Shown piece after piece: positions 45,680 to 54,684 of a stretch of 64,000 nt of DNA. The stretch spans positions 1 through 64,000 of the forward strand of contig DVGG01000017.1 of assembly GCA_018712825.1 (NCBI GenBank), given 5' to 3'. The translations under genes and the position numbers were made by a program. The notes under the pieces are model-generated. The model did no database searches. It saw only the letters and a list, made by a program, of their open reading frames with translations, and was not told where the DNA came from. This stretch comes from Candidatus Faecousia excrementipullorum. Lineage in GTDB: Bacteria > Bacillota > Clostridia > Oscillospirales > Oscillospiraceae. How positions within the stretch are numbered: the stretch's first letter is position 1; each line of letters starts with the position of its first letter.

Positions 45680-47452
45680 TTACGCCTCCTTTCCTTCCGG
45701 AATTGCATCCGGGGTGGGGCCGTCGAAGTCGCCGCCGCCCTGGGTCTGTACCTGGTAGATCTCCCGGTAGATGTCGTTGTTCTCCAGCAGGTGCTCGTGG
45801 GTGTCGAAGCCCACCACCTTGCCGTCGTCCAGCACCAGAATCCGGTCGGCGGACTCGATGGCGGACACTCTCTGAGCAATGATAATCTTGGTCACGTCGG
45901 GAATCTCCTCCCGGAAGGCCTTCCGGATCCGGGCGTCGGTGGCGGTATCCACGGCGCTGGTGGAGTCGTCCAGAATCAGCACCTTGGGGTTTTTCAGCAG
46001 GGCTCTGGCGATACACAGCCGCTGCTTCTGGCCGCCGGACACGTTGGTGCCCCCCTGCTCAATCCAGGTTTCGTAGCCCTTGGGGAAGTTCATCACGAAG
46101 TCATGGGCACAGGCCTTCTTACAGGCGTCCATGCACTGCTCCTCCGTGGCCTCCTCGTTGCCCCACCGGAGGTTATCCAGGATGGTGCCGGAGAAGAGCA
46201 CGTTCTTCTGGAGTACCACAGCCACGCTGTTGCGCAAAAACTCCATATCGTAGTCCCGCACATCCACGCCGCCGACCTTGACGCTGCCCTTATCCACATC
46301 GTACAGACGGCTGATGAGGGACACCAGGCTGGACTTGCCGCAGCCGGTGCCGCCGATGATGCCGATGGTCTCCCCGGAGTGGATGTTGAGGTTGATGTCC
46401 TCCAGCACCTCCTCGCCGCCGGTATGCCGGTAGGAGAAGTGGACATGGGAGAACTCCACGCTGCCGTCCTTCATCTCATGGATGGGCTCCTTGGGCTGCT
46501 GAATGTCGGGAACCTCGGAAAGCACCTCCGCCGCCCGCTTCATGGCGGCAATGCTCATGGACAGCATGACGAACACCATGGAAAGGATCATCAGGGACAT
46601 GAGCACATTCATGATGTAGTTGAAAAGGCTGGACAGCTGGCCCGGGGTAATCTCGCCGAACACCACAGACCGGCCGCCGAACCAGGACAAAGACACCATG
46701 CAGCCGTAGATGACCACCATCATAATGGGGCCGTTCAGGGCTACCCGCTTTTCCGCCTTTACAAAGAGCTTGTAAAGGTTATTGGCGGCATTGTAGAACT
46801 TTTCCTTCTCGAAGTCCTCCCGGACGAAGGCCTTCACCACCCGGATGGCGGAGACATTCTCCTGAATCTCTGCGTTCAGGTCGTCGTACTTTTTGAACAC
46901 CTGGTTGAAAATCCGGGTCACGGTGGCAATCACCAAAGACAGGGCAATGGCCAGGAACACCACAGCCACGAAGAAAATGCTGCTGAGCCTGGGGCTGATG
47001 GTGCAGCACATGATGATGCTGAACAGGAACATAAGGGGAGCCCGGATTGCCATACGCAGGCACATCTGGTAGGCGTTCTGGATGTTGGTCACGTCCGTGG
47101 TCAGACGGGTGACGAGACCTGCCGTGCTGAACTTGTCAATGTTGGCAAAGGAGTAGGTCTGAATCTTTCCGAACATGGCCTCCCGCAGATTGCAGGCAAG
47201 ACCGGCAGACGCCATGGCGCCGTAACGGCCGGCCAGCACGCCAAAGGCCAGAGACAAAAAGGCCATCACCAGCATGAGACCCCCGTACAGCAGAATCTGG
47301 GACAGATTTCCCGCCTGGATGCCCCGGTCAATGACCAGTGCTGAAATAAACGGTATGAGCACCTCCATCACCACTTCCGCCGCCGTAAACACTGGCGTCA
47401 GCAGGGAGGCTTTTTTATACTGCTTCACCTGGGCTAAAATCAATTTAACCAT
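45680..47452 (-). CDS. ABC exporter half-transporter (permease-ATPase fusion)
   Basis: TMD + GGTGCGKSSLVSLI, VSGGQKQRLCIARALL; start MVKLILAQVKQYKKASLLTP. Confidence 0.93.
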   Translation of the reverse strand: MVKLILAQVKQYKKASLLTPVFTAAEVVMEVLIPFISALVIDRGIQAGNLSQILLYGGLMLVMAFLSLAFGVLAGRYGAMASAGLACNLREAMFGKIQTYSFANIDKFSTAGLVTRLTTDVTNIQNAYQMCLRMAIRAPLMFLFSIIMCCTISPRLSSIFFVAVVFLAIALSLVIATVTRIFNQVFKKYDDLNAEIQENVSAIRVVKAFVREDFEKEKFYNAANNLYKLFVKAEKRVALNGPIMMVVIYGCMVSLSWFGGRSVVFGEITPGQLSSLFNYIMNVLMSLMILSMVFVMLSMSIAAMKRAAEVLSEVPDIQQPKEPIHEMKDGSVEFSHVHFSYRHTGGEEVLEDINLNIHSGETIGIIGGTGCGKSSLVSLISRLYDVDKGSVKVGGVDVRDYDMEFLRNSVAVVLQKNVLFSGTILDNLRWGNEEATEEQCMDACKKACAHDFVMNFPKGYETWIEQGGTNVSGGQKQRLCIARALLKNPKVLILDDSTSAVDTATDARIRKAFREEIPDVTKIIIAQRVSAIESADRILVLDDGKVVGFDTHEHLLENNDIYREIYQVQTQGGGDFDGPTPDAIPEGKEA

Positions 47453-47570
47453 ACAGTATCCTCCAATCATTTGATTTTTCGCCTGATATTATACTCGTTT
47501 TCCCCTTGAATGTGAATTCAGAATATGTTATTATTGATAAGGGAAACTTATTGATAAAGGGGTGGTTTCT

Positions 47571-48500
47571 TTGAATACCTTTCAGCTGGAATGCTTCCTG
47601 GCGGTGGCGGAGAACTTAAGCTTCGCCCGGGCCGCCCAGCAGCTGCACATTACCCAGCCGGCGGTGACCCAGCAGATCAAGGCGCTGGAGAAGGAGCTGA
47701 ACGCCAAGCTCTTCGCCCGGTCTACCCGCAGCGTCAAGCTCACCCGGGAGGGGGCGGTGTTCCTCTACGATTCCCGGCACATCCTCTCCATTGCCCGGCG
47801 GATGACCGACCGGTTTGCCGCAGCGGAAAGCTCTACCATGAAGTTTCTGTCCGTGGGCTGCTACAACTATATCTGCCTGTTTCTCATGATTCCTGTGATG
47901 GAATCCCTCAAAGCCCAATTCCCCATGCTCCATCCCCGGCTGCCGGTGCTGCCCTTCAACCACATTTACCGGCTGCTGGACGATGAGGAGCTGGATGCGG
48001 TGGTGGCCTTCCGGGAGGATTCCTCTGTCCGGGTAAGAGCCGCCTATCAGGAGCTGACCCAGACCCCCCTGGTGTGCCTGTGTCCCCCGGACAGCCCCCT
48101 GGCCCGGAGGGAGTCCCTCTCCCTGAAAGACCTGGAGCAGGAGCTGCTGGTGCTGTTCAATCCCACCCGGGCCCCCTACCACATCGGACGGATTCACGGG
48201 GAGCTGATGACCAACCGCCAGCCCGGGGAGTTCTACTTCTGCGAAAGCGAGCAGGCCATCATGGTGCTGGTGGCGGCAGGCTACGGGGTTTCCATCCTGC
48301 CGAAAATCCTGGTGCCCCAAAACACCCGGGTCGTGGCCATCCCCCTGGAGGACTGCGCTCCCCTCTCCTTCGGCATCTACTACAAGTCCATGGAAAACAA
48401 CCCCACCTTGCAGGAGTTTATTGCCGGGATGCGGGCCACCTTCCAGAAGAAAAGGCCCCTGCCTCCCCCTGCCGACGATTATCAGGAGGTGGGGCAATGA
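47571..48500 (+). CDS. LysR-family transcriptional regulator
   Basis: NTFQLECFLAVAENLSFARAAQQLHITQPAVTQQIKALEKEL; TTG start after RBS (upstream GTG at 47562 also possible). Confidence 0.92.
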   Translation: MNTFQLECFLAVAENLSFARAAQQLHITQPAVTQQIKALEKELNAKLFARSTRSVKLTREGAVFLYDSRHILSIARRMTDRFAAAESSTMKFLSVGCYNYICLFLMIPVMESLKAQFPMLHPRLPVLPFNHIYRLLDDEELDAVVAFREDSSVRVRAAYQELTQTPLVCLCPPDSPLARRESLSLKDLEQELLVLFNPTRAPYHIGRIHGELMTNRQPGEFYFCESEQAIMVLVAAGYGVSILPKILVPQNTRVVAIPLEDCAPLSFGIYYKSMENNPTLQEFIAGMRATFQKKRPLPPPADDYQEVGQ

Positions 48501-48970
48501 CCGGCATTTACCCCTCCCCTTTGGGAGTGATTCTGCTGACAGCGGACGAAATCGGCCTGACGGATGTCCGGTTCGGGGAGCCCGGCTTCGGAGCAGAGCG
48601 GCAAATCCCCCCAGACCTGCTTCCGGCGGCCCGGTGGCTGGACAGGTACTTTGCCGGAGAGCAGCCCGGGGAGCTTCCGCCCCTGCATCCGGTGGGCACG
48701 CCCTTTCAGCTGCAGGTGTGGGAAATGCTCCGGGAGATTCCCTACGGAAAGACCTGCACCTACAAAGACATGGCCAAACGCTTTCACCGCCCCATGTCCG
48801 CCCAGGCCATCGGGGGTGCCGTGGGGAAAAACAAACTGTCCCTGTTCCTCCCCTGCCACCGGGTTATCGGCTCCGACGGCAGTCTCACCGGCTACGCCTG
48901 GGGCCTCTGGCGGAAGGAATGGCTTTTGAAGCTGGAAGGGGAAAGCTGTCCGCACCCCCCAACGGTCTGA
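48497..48970 (+). CDS. ogt: Methylated-DNA--[protein]-cysteine S-methyltransferase
   Basis: GGAVGKNKLSLFLPCHRVIGSDGSLTGYAWG; ATGA overlap with LysR stop. Confidence 0.93.
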   Translation: MTGIYPSPLGVILLTADEIGLTDVRFGEPGFGAERQIPPDLLPAARWLDRYFAGEQPGELPPLHPVGTPFQLQVWEMLREIPYGKTCTYKDMAKRFHRPMSAQAIGGAVGKNKLSLFLPCHRVIGSDGSLTGYAWGLWRKEWLLKLEGESCPHPPTV

Positions 48971-49181
48971 AGGAGCGCATACCCCTCTCCGGGGCGGACT
49001 GAGGCACACCGGATCCGCAGCAGCTTATCACCCGCACCTTCCTCGGCCTCCAAAAGCCGGAGCCTGCCCCGATGCTCATGAAGGACAAGCCCCCGGTGCT
49101 TCCGGACTGAAGCCAACGCCCCCTTCTGCCCCTGACAGCGGGAGGGGGTTCTCTTTTTCCCGAAAAAAAGTTTTTCATCTT

Positions 49182-49210
49182 TGCAACACTTCTTTCCTTT
49201 TATTCGTTAT
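49182..49210 (+). promoter_or_regulatory. Possible ECF-type (autoregulatory) promoter
   Basis: TGCAAC-17-CGTTAT just upstream of the sigma gene. Confidence 0.35.
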
Positions 49211-49234
49211 CCAGACAGAAAGGGGGCGGAAGCC

Positions 49235-49693
49235 TTGTGGGAGGAACTGTATGAGCGGCACTACCGGGAGCTGTCCGGGTTTGCCCGGCGCATGAGCGGC
49301 AGCCCGGAGCTGGGGGAGGATCTGGTGCAGGACACCTTCCTCCGGGCCCTCCAGAATCCCGGGATTCTGGAGGATCTGACCCCAGCCAAGCAGCGGGCGT
49401 GGCTCTACCGCACCCTGAAAAATCTTTACTTTGACCGGTAGCGGCGGGGGGCTCTGGAGGCGGCTTACCTGGAAACCCTCCGGGAGGAGCCCCAGTGGGA
49501 TAAGGGCATTCAGGAGATTGAAAGCACCCTGTTTCTGCAAGTCCTGGAGCCTCTGGATCGGACAATTTTTGAGCTCCGGTTTCAGGAGGGCTGCACCGCC
49601 CGGGAGATTGGGGAAATGCTGAATCTGCCCCCGGGCACCGTCCGCAGCCGCCTGTCCCGGTGCCGGAAGTACTTAAAGGAAAATCTGGAATAA
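49235..49693 (+). pseudogene. ECF sigma factor split by in-frame TAG at 49439-49441
   Basis: sigma2 part LYERHYRELSGFARRMSGSPELGEDLVQDTFLRALQ..WLYRTLKNLYFDR*; same frame continues RRGALEAAYLE..LEPLDRTIFELRFQEGCTAREIGEMLNLPPGTVRSRLSRCRKYLKENLE (sigma4). Confidence 0.85.
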
Positions 49694-49710
49694 GCATGGA
49701 GGAAATGATT

Positions 49711-50946
49711 ATGGCTAAGAAACTGGTTATCAACTGCGCTACCTGCGACGCCCGGAACGCCCGGGAGGAAAACTACGCCCACTATGAAAGCATCACCATC
49801 AACTGCGCCATGGTGCTCACCAGTCCCCAGGGGAAGGCGGTGCTGAACAAGCTGCCCTTTACCCTCAACTGCGGCAACGTGCTGGAGCTTCCGGAGGGGG
49901 TCCAGCTGCGGAGCGTCAACGGCAGCACGGAAATCAAAAGCGGGGACGCCGTACCCCAGGAGCCTTATTTCATCGTAGCCAACGGCTCTGTCACCATCGG
50001 CCCCAATACGGAAAAGCAGCTGGAGCTGTGCCGGGGCATGAGCATCAACGGCTCCCTCATCTGTCCGGAAAGCATCTATTCCCAGCTGAATAATGTGAAG
50101 GTCAACGGCGCCACCACCTGCTATCCCGACGGTGCCATCGTGCTGAAGGGCAGCGCCGTCATTGACAAGCTCTTTGCCCTCCGGGCGAAAAAGGCATTGT
50201 ACTGGGCAGCCCGGCGGATGATCTTTGTAGACCCGGAACTGAATCCCGGGAAGCTGGCGGAAAAGGGTGCCACCTTCTCCGCCAGGCAGGTGATTATGGC
50301 CCAGTCCCTGGTGGAGCCCCTCATCGACCGGATTGACGAGAAGGCGGAGATTGTGATGGTGCCTGACGGCACCTCCGTGGTGATGGACGATGTGACCCTG
50401 GACGAAACCACCCTGGGACGGTATGGCAGGCAGCTTTATATCATCGGGGATGTGACGGTTCCGGAGGACGGGGGGATTCTTAATGAGCTTTCCTACCTGA
50501 ATGTCCGGGGAGATGCCCGGGTGCCGGAGGCTTACCGGGAGCAGCTGCTGGGGGTGCTGACGGACATTTCCGGTCAGGTGCGGCTGGCAAAGGCCAAGGG
50601 GGCGGTAGTGGGCGATAAGCCCATGGTGAAGATTACCCGGTGGATGCTGGAGCAGCAGCCCAAGGGTCTGGAGGTCTGCGACTGCGCCATGGTGAAGATT
50701 GCAGAGGACATTCCCAGGGAGATGATTATGAAGAAGCTTACCTTCCGGGACTGCACCATCATCAAGTGCACCCCGGAGCAGGAGGAGGCGGTGAACATGG
50801 TTTCCGAAGATGTGGCCGTGGTAGGCAGCCCTTCCGGAGGCGGTTCCCTGGGAGACTTGGTGGGCAACACCCTCCAGTCCGTATTCCAGGGCATCCAGGG
50901 GGCTCTGGACACCAAGGTCATCAACGCGGCGGACTACGTGCTGTAA
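49711..50946 (+). CDS. Conserved protein of unknown function, beta-solenoid/bactofilin-like
   Basis: Repeating short beta-like segments (ITINCAMVLTS, SVNGSTEIKSGD, FIVANGSVTIGPN, SINGSLICPESI, KVNGATTCYPDGAIVLKGSAVI); RBS ggagg; operonic with sigma. Confidence 0.75.
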   Translation: MAKKLVINCATCDARNAREENYAHYESITINCAMVLTSPQGKAVLNKLPFTLNCGNVLELPEGVQLRSVNGSTEIKSGDAVPQEPYFIVANGSVTIGPNTEKQLELCRGMSINGSLICPESIYSQLNNVKVNGATTCYPDGAIVLKGSAVIDKLFALRAKKALYWAARRMIFVDPELNPGKLAEKGATFSARQVIMAQSLVEPLIDRIDEKAEIVMVPDGTSVVMDDVTLDETTLGRYGRQLYIIGDVTVPEDGGILNELSYLNVRGDARVPEAYREQLLGVLTDISGQVRLAKAKGAVVGDKPMVKITRWMLEQQPKGLEVCDCAMVKIAEDIPREMIMKKLTFRDCTIIKCTPEQEEAVNMVSEDVAVVGSPSGGGSLGDLVGNTLQSVFQGIQGALDTKVINAADYVL

Positions 50947-50960
50947 GAAAGGAGCGGCTT

Positions 50961-51101
50961 ATGAAAGGAAAGATGCATCCTGAGGGTTGGTATGAAAGCG
51001 AGTGCTGCTGGAACTGCGAGGCAGAAGATTTGGAAAAAATGCACCTGCGGTGCAGACCGGTAGCGAAGCGGAAGCCCAGAAAAATTCTCTGGAGCAAGTA
51101 A
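50961..51101 (+). CDS. 46-aa Cys-containing small protein
   Basis: MKGKMHPEGWYESECCWNCEAEDLEKMHLRCRPVAKRKPRKILWSK; RBS aaaggagc; within operon. Confidence 0.55.
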   Translation: MKGKMHPEGWYESECCWNCEAEDLEKMHLRCRPVAKRKPRKILWSK

Positions 51102-51208
51102 ATTGGGACTTCCCAAACTGCCCCTTCTTTGCTATCATAGCCCCGAGCCCTTCCCTGGGTCGGGGCTATGGCCGGGGAAGGCAGATAGAAGAAAGGAAAG
51201 AACGGACT

Positions 51209-51877
51209 ATGAAAAAAGCAAAAAGCATTCTTTGGGGTCTGGTGCTGGCGGCTGTGGGCGTGCTGCTGGGGCTGCGGGCGCTGGACATTGTGGATTTTTC
51301 CATTTTCTTTGACGGCTGGTGGACCCTGTTTCTCATCGTCCCCTGCGCCATCGGGCTTGTGACCGACCGGGACAAAACGGGAAATCTGGTGGGCCTTGCC
51401 ATCGGCGTGTTTCTGCTGCTGGCCTGCCAGGACGTGGTAGGCTTTGACAAGCTGTGGAAGCTGCTGGTGCCGGCCATTATTGTGATTATCGGCCTTAAGA
51501 TGGTTTTCCGGGGCATCTTCGGCAGGCGCACTTCCAAGACCTTTGTCTTCCGGAATCCGGGAAACCGGAACACCTTTGCCGCCTTCTCCGGTCAGACGGT
51601 GGTGCTGGAGAAGGAGACCTTTGAAGGGGCAGAGGTCAGCGCCGTGTTCGGGGGCGTGGAGTACGACCTGCGGAAAGCCCTGATCACCCAGGACTGCGGC
51701 CTGAAGGTCTCCGCCATCTTCGGGGGCATTGACATTTTTGTGCCGGACAACGTGAACGTGGTGGTAAACTGCACCTCCATTCTCGGAGGCGTTGACAATC
51801 AGGTGCCCCCCAGATCCGGCTGCCCCACCCTGTATATCAGCGGCACCTGTATGTTCGGCGGGGTGGATGTGAAATGA
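51209..51877 (+). CDS. LiaF-like / DUF5668 membrane protein
   Basis: N-terminal TM segments followed by cell-wall-active-antibiotic-response-like AVFGGVEYDL..AIFGGIDIFVP..SILGGVDN..CMFGGVDVK. Confidence 0.85.
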   Translation: MKKAKSILWGLVLAAVGVLLGLRALDIVDFSIFFDGWWTLFLIVPCAIGLVTDRDKTGNLVGLAIGVFLLLACQDVVGFDKLWKLLVPAIIVIIGLKMVFRGIFGRRTSKTFVFRNPGNRNTFAAFSGQTVVLEKETFEGAEVSAVFGGVEYDLRKALITQDCGLKVSAIFGGIDIFVPDNVNVVVNCTSILGGVDNQVPPRSGCPTLYISGTCMFGGVDVK

Positions 51878-52677
51878 GCGGCGTACAAAAGGCAATCAAA
51901 TACGGCGCCATGGCCTTCGGCATTTTCCTGATTGTGGCCATCATCGGCGGCGCCCTGAGTATTCTGGGATTTTTCCACCTGCTGGGGGATGGAGATGTGC
52001 TGGACACCCCCAGAACCTATCCCATCGCCCAGGATGTGAACAGCCTGGAGCTGGAAATCTCCGCCGCCCGGCTGAATATTGTCCAGGGGGATAGCTTCTC
52101 CCTGGAAAGCAACCTGGAAAAGCTGGAAATTCTCCAGGAAGGGGGAAAGCTCACCCTCCGGGAATCGGAAAAATCCTGGTTCTCCCTGGGCTCTGAGGGC
52201 TTTGTGACCCTCACGGTGCCGCAGGCGTGTGTGCTGGACGAGGTGGAGCTTTCCACCGGGGCGGCAGAGGTAAACCTGGAGGGACTGACCGCCCGGGAGG
52301 CAGAGCTCTCCCTGGGGGCAGGCAAGGCAGAGCTCAATGGGCTGACTGTCCTGGACTCCGGCAAGCTGGAAGGGGGCGCCGGGAAAATCACCCTGGAAAA
52401 CGCCGCCCTTCACAACTTCCATCTGGAGCTGGGGGTTGGCACCCTGGACTTTTCCGGCAGCCTCACCGGTAACGGCGCCCTGGACTGCGGTGTGGGCTCC
52501 GTGGAAATGCACCTGGCAGGAAGCCAGGAGGACTACACCCTCACCGCGAAGAAGGGCCTTGGCACCATCTCCATCGCAGGAGAATCCGTCTCTGATGGGG
52601 AGGTCATAGGCAGCGGCAGCCACACCCTCACCGTCACCGGCGGAATCGGCAGTATCCGAATTGACTTTACTGCGTAA
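51874..52677 (+). CDS. DUF4097-family beta-strand repeat protein with TM anchor
   Basis: N-terminal TM then EISAARLNIVQGD, ELSTGAAEVNLEGL, LSLGAGKAELNGL, LEGGAGKITLENA, LGVGTLDFSGSL pseudo-repeats; ATGA overlap with previous gene. Confidence 0.88.
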   Translation: MSGVQKAIKYGAMAFGIFLIVAIIGGALSILGFFHLLGDGDVLDTPRTYPIAQDVNSLELEISAARLNIVQGDSFSLESNLEKLEILQEGGKLTLRESEKSWFSLGSEGFVTLTVPQACVLDEVELSTGAAEVNLEGLTAREAELSLGAGKAELNGLTVLDSGKLEGGAGKITLENAALHNFHLELGVGTLDFSGSLTGNGALDCGVGSVEMHLAGSQEDYTLTAKKGLGTISIAGESVSDGEVIGSGSHTLTVTGGIGSIRIDFTA

Positions 52678-52680
52678 GAA

Positions 52681-52712
52681 ATGCCCCATGTCTATTTTAG
52701 ACATGGGGCATA
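52681..52712 (+). terminator. Intrinsic terminator-like hairpin
   Basis: atgccccatgtctattttagacatggggcat. Confidence 0.8.
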
Positions 52713-52778
52713 ATGTTTTGGGAACGGTCACAAATAACTACCCTGAATTTCAAATTCGTACCCCGAAGGGGTACACCT

Positions 52779-52868
52779 CACTTATTCACTATTCCCTATT
52801 ACCTATTACTTTCCAAAAATCGACCCCTCGATTTTAGTGAAGAGTGAATAGTGAATAGGGAATAAGTA
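52779..52868. repeat. Inverted pair of (TTCACTA/TTCCCTA) heptad tracts
   Basis: cttattcactattccctattacctatta ... gtgaagagtgaatagtgaatagggaataag. Confidence 0.8.
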
Positions 52869-52904
52869 AAAATCGACAAGCCCCTGACGGTGCTTGTCAA
52901 TTTT
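52868..52904 (-). terminator. Terminator 3' of tRNA-Leu
   Basis: aaaaatcgacaagcccctgacggtgcttgtcaattttt. Confidence 0.8.
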
Positions 52905-52991
52905 TGGTGCCGGTGACCGGGATCGAACCGGTACGCTTTTTAGGGCGAGGGATTTTAAGTCCCTTGTGTCTGCCTGTTCCACCACACCGGC
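52905..52991 (-). tRNA. tRNA-Leu(UAA)
   Basis: GCCGGTG...CACCGGC A CCA; anticodon loop CTTAAAA; long variable arm. Confidence 0.95.
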
Positions 52992-53066
52992 GTGGCTCCT
53001 GGTATCATATCACAAAACCGGGAAACCGTCAAGTATTCTCCCTGCAACAGCCCCTATTTCCCGGGC

Positions 53067-53714
53067 TCAGTCCGGAAGCTGGATTTTCTCCAGGGCAAGG
53101 AGGCTGTCCTTTCGCACCCGGCGGGCCTTTTTCCAGGCGTACAGGCACACCCCCAGGATGCCCAGGCTCACCGCCCCGGCTATTGCGGCCCCCAGGGTTA
53201 AGCCGTTTTTGAGGCCCGCCCACATAAGCAGCCCCATCAGCACCCAGCCCCAGGCCGCCATGCCCAGCAGCCGGCACATATACACAAAAAAGGCCTGGTG
53301 CAAAATCTCCGGGCAGGGCTTACAGCTTACCTGCACGCCCTCCACCCCGTCCCCGGAGACCGTCACCCGGGGGGGCTGGTACTTCCCTGCTCCTTTGGAT
53401 ACCCCGATGGTGCAGGCCGTATCCTTCCGGGGGGTAAGGGTCACCTGAATGTCATAGGGGATTTTATCCTCCCAGGGGGTATCCTGCTGCAAAGCCGCCT
53501 GAATGGGGGCGGTGAGGAAAATACCCAGGGCCGCCAGGGCCTTCCCCCGGGAAGACAGGGGCTTTTCCCGGCAGATGGTGACAGCTTTTCCTTCCGCCGT
53601 ATCCACCACCACCTCCTGCTCCGAAGACAGGTAAGCAGGCTTTCCCTCCTGCCGGACATACAGGGGGCAGTCAGAGGGGGTTTTTCCGTACAGGCAAAGA
53701 CGGGCCATATCCAA
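53067..53714 (-). CDS. Hypothetical membrane protein
   Basis: ORF with RBS and two TM segments; no family recognised. Confidence 0.6.
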   Translation of the reverse strand: MDMARLCLYGKTPSDCPLYVRQEGKPAYLSSEQEVVVDTAEGKAVTICREKPLSSRGKALAALGIFLTAPIQAALQQDTPWEDKIPYDIQVTLTPRKDTACTIGVSKGAGKYQPPRVTVSGDGVEGVQVSCKPCPEILHQAFFVYMCRLLGMAAWGWVLMGLLMWAGLKNGLTLGAAIAGAVSLGILGVCLYAWKKARRVRKDSLLALEKIQLPD

Positions 53715-53770
53715 TCCTCCTTTTGAATGGCAAAAAAGGCGCCGCTGCTGCGACGCCTTTTTCAGAAAAC

Positions 53771-54562
53771 TCAGCTGAACAGACCGTTCAGGCTGTTGCC
53801 CAGGCCGCCAATCAGGCCGCCCATGGCGCTGACCAGCATGCTTTCCAGAACCTTGTAAATCACCAGGTAGGACAGCAGCAGCACCACAGCCAGAACCAGG
53901 CTCACCACCAGAATGGTCACCAGGTTATCCTTCTTCTTCATGCCGGCAAACAGCAGCTTGGCATTGAGCACTGCCGCAGTCACCACAGCCAGGGCGACGA
54001 AAATACCGCCGATGGTAGCGGAAATCAGGGCGAAAAGACCACCCACAAAAGCGATAACGGCGGGGCAGACATTCACGCTGGAAGCGGTAATGAGGGCCTT
54101 CTGCCAGTTCACCTGCTCCTTCTTCAGCACCTGGGTCAGAAGCACAATCAGGAAGGGAACCAAAGTAGAAATCAGCCACACCAAAAAGCCCAGCCAGACG
54201 GAGGTGCCGGTAATGCTCACGCCTATGTAGGAAAGCGCCTCCTTGGCAGGACCCAGCAGTCCGGCCAGAACCATGACACAGCTCAGGATGTAAAGCACCA
54301 GGCCGCCGCCCAGAAATACCAGAGCGGTGGGCAGGTTCACGTGGACGCCCATGGGGTCATTCAGAAGGCCCTTGGCAGCGTTGGGTGTGCTCTTGAAGGC
54401 ATCCCCCACAGCCTTGCCCACATCGCTGCCGGCAGGGGCTGCCTGACGGGGCTGCTGATAGGGCTGCTGGGGCTGCTGTTGTGCCTGCTGAGCCGCCTGG
54501 GCTCCGGGGCAGGAGCAGCTCTGTCCTTCCGGGACTTCTCTGCCGCAATATCTACAAAACAT
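53771..54562 (-). CDS. Zinc-ribbon polytopic membrane protein
   Basis: MFCRYCGREVPEGQSCSCPG + Gln/Pro-rich linker + multiple TM. Confidence 0.8.
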   Translation of the reverse strand: MFCRYCGREVPEGQSCSCPGAQAAQQAQQQPQQPYQQPRQAAPAGSDVGKAVGDAFKSTPNAAKGLLNDPMGVHVNLPTALVFLGGGLVLYILSCVMVLAGLLGPAKEALSYIGVSITGTSVWLGFLVWLISTLVPFLIVLLTQVLKKEQVNWQKALITASSVNVCPAVIAFVGGLFALISATIGGIFVALAVVTAAVLNAKLLFAGMKKKDNLVTILVVSLVLAVVLLLSYLVIYKVLESMLVSAMGGLIGGLGNSLNGLFS

Positions 54563-54684
54563 ATCTTTTTCCTCCCACAATTCAATTCTATTTGAGCTTC
54601 CGGGTCATCCCCGGGAGAAACTCACAAAAAAACCATACCAAAATTTTAGCATTCTATGAATAAAATGTCAATACAGACGGGAAG

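Noticed and set aside
43460-47344. 1294-aa plus-strand ORF
   Set aside because: Antisense shadow of two well-supported ABC exporter genes, and its N-terminus is repeat-island sequence. Low-complexity G/H/V/L-rich composition typical of antisense frames in GC-rich DNA.
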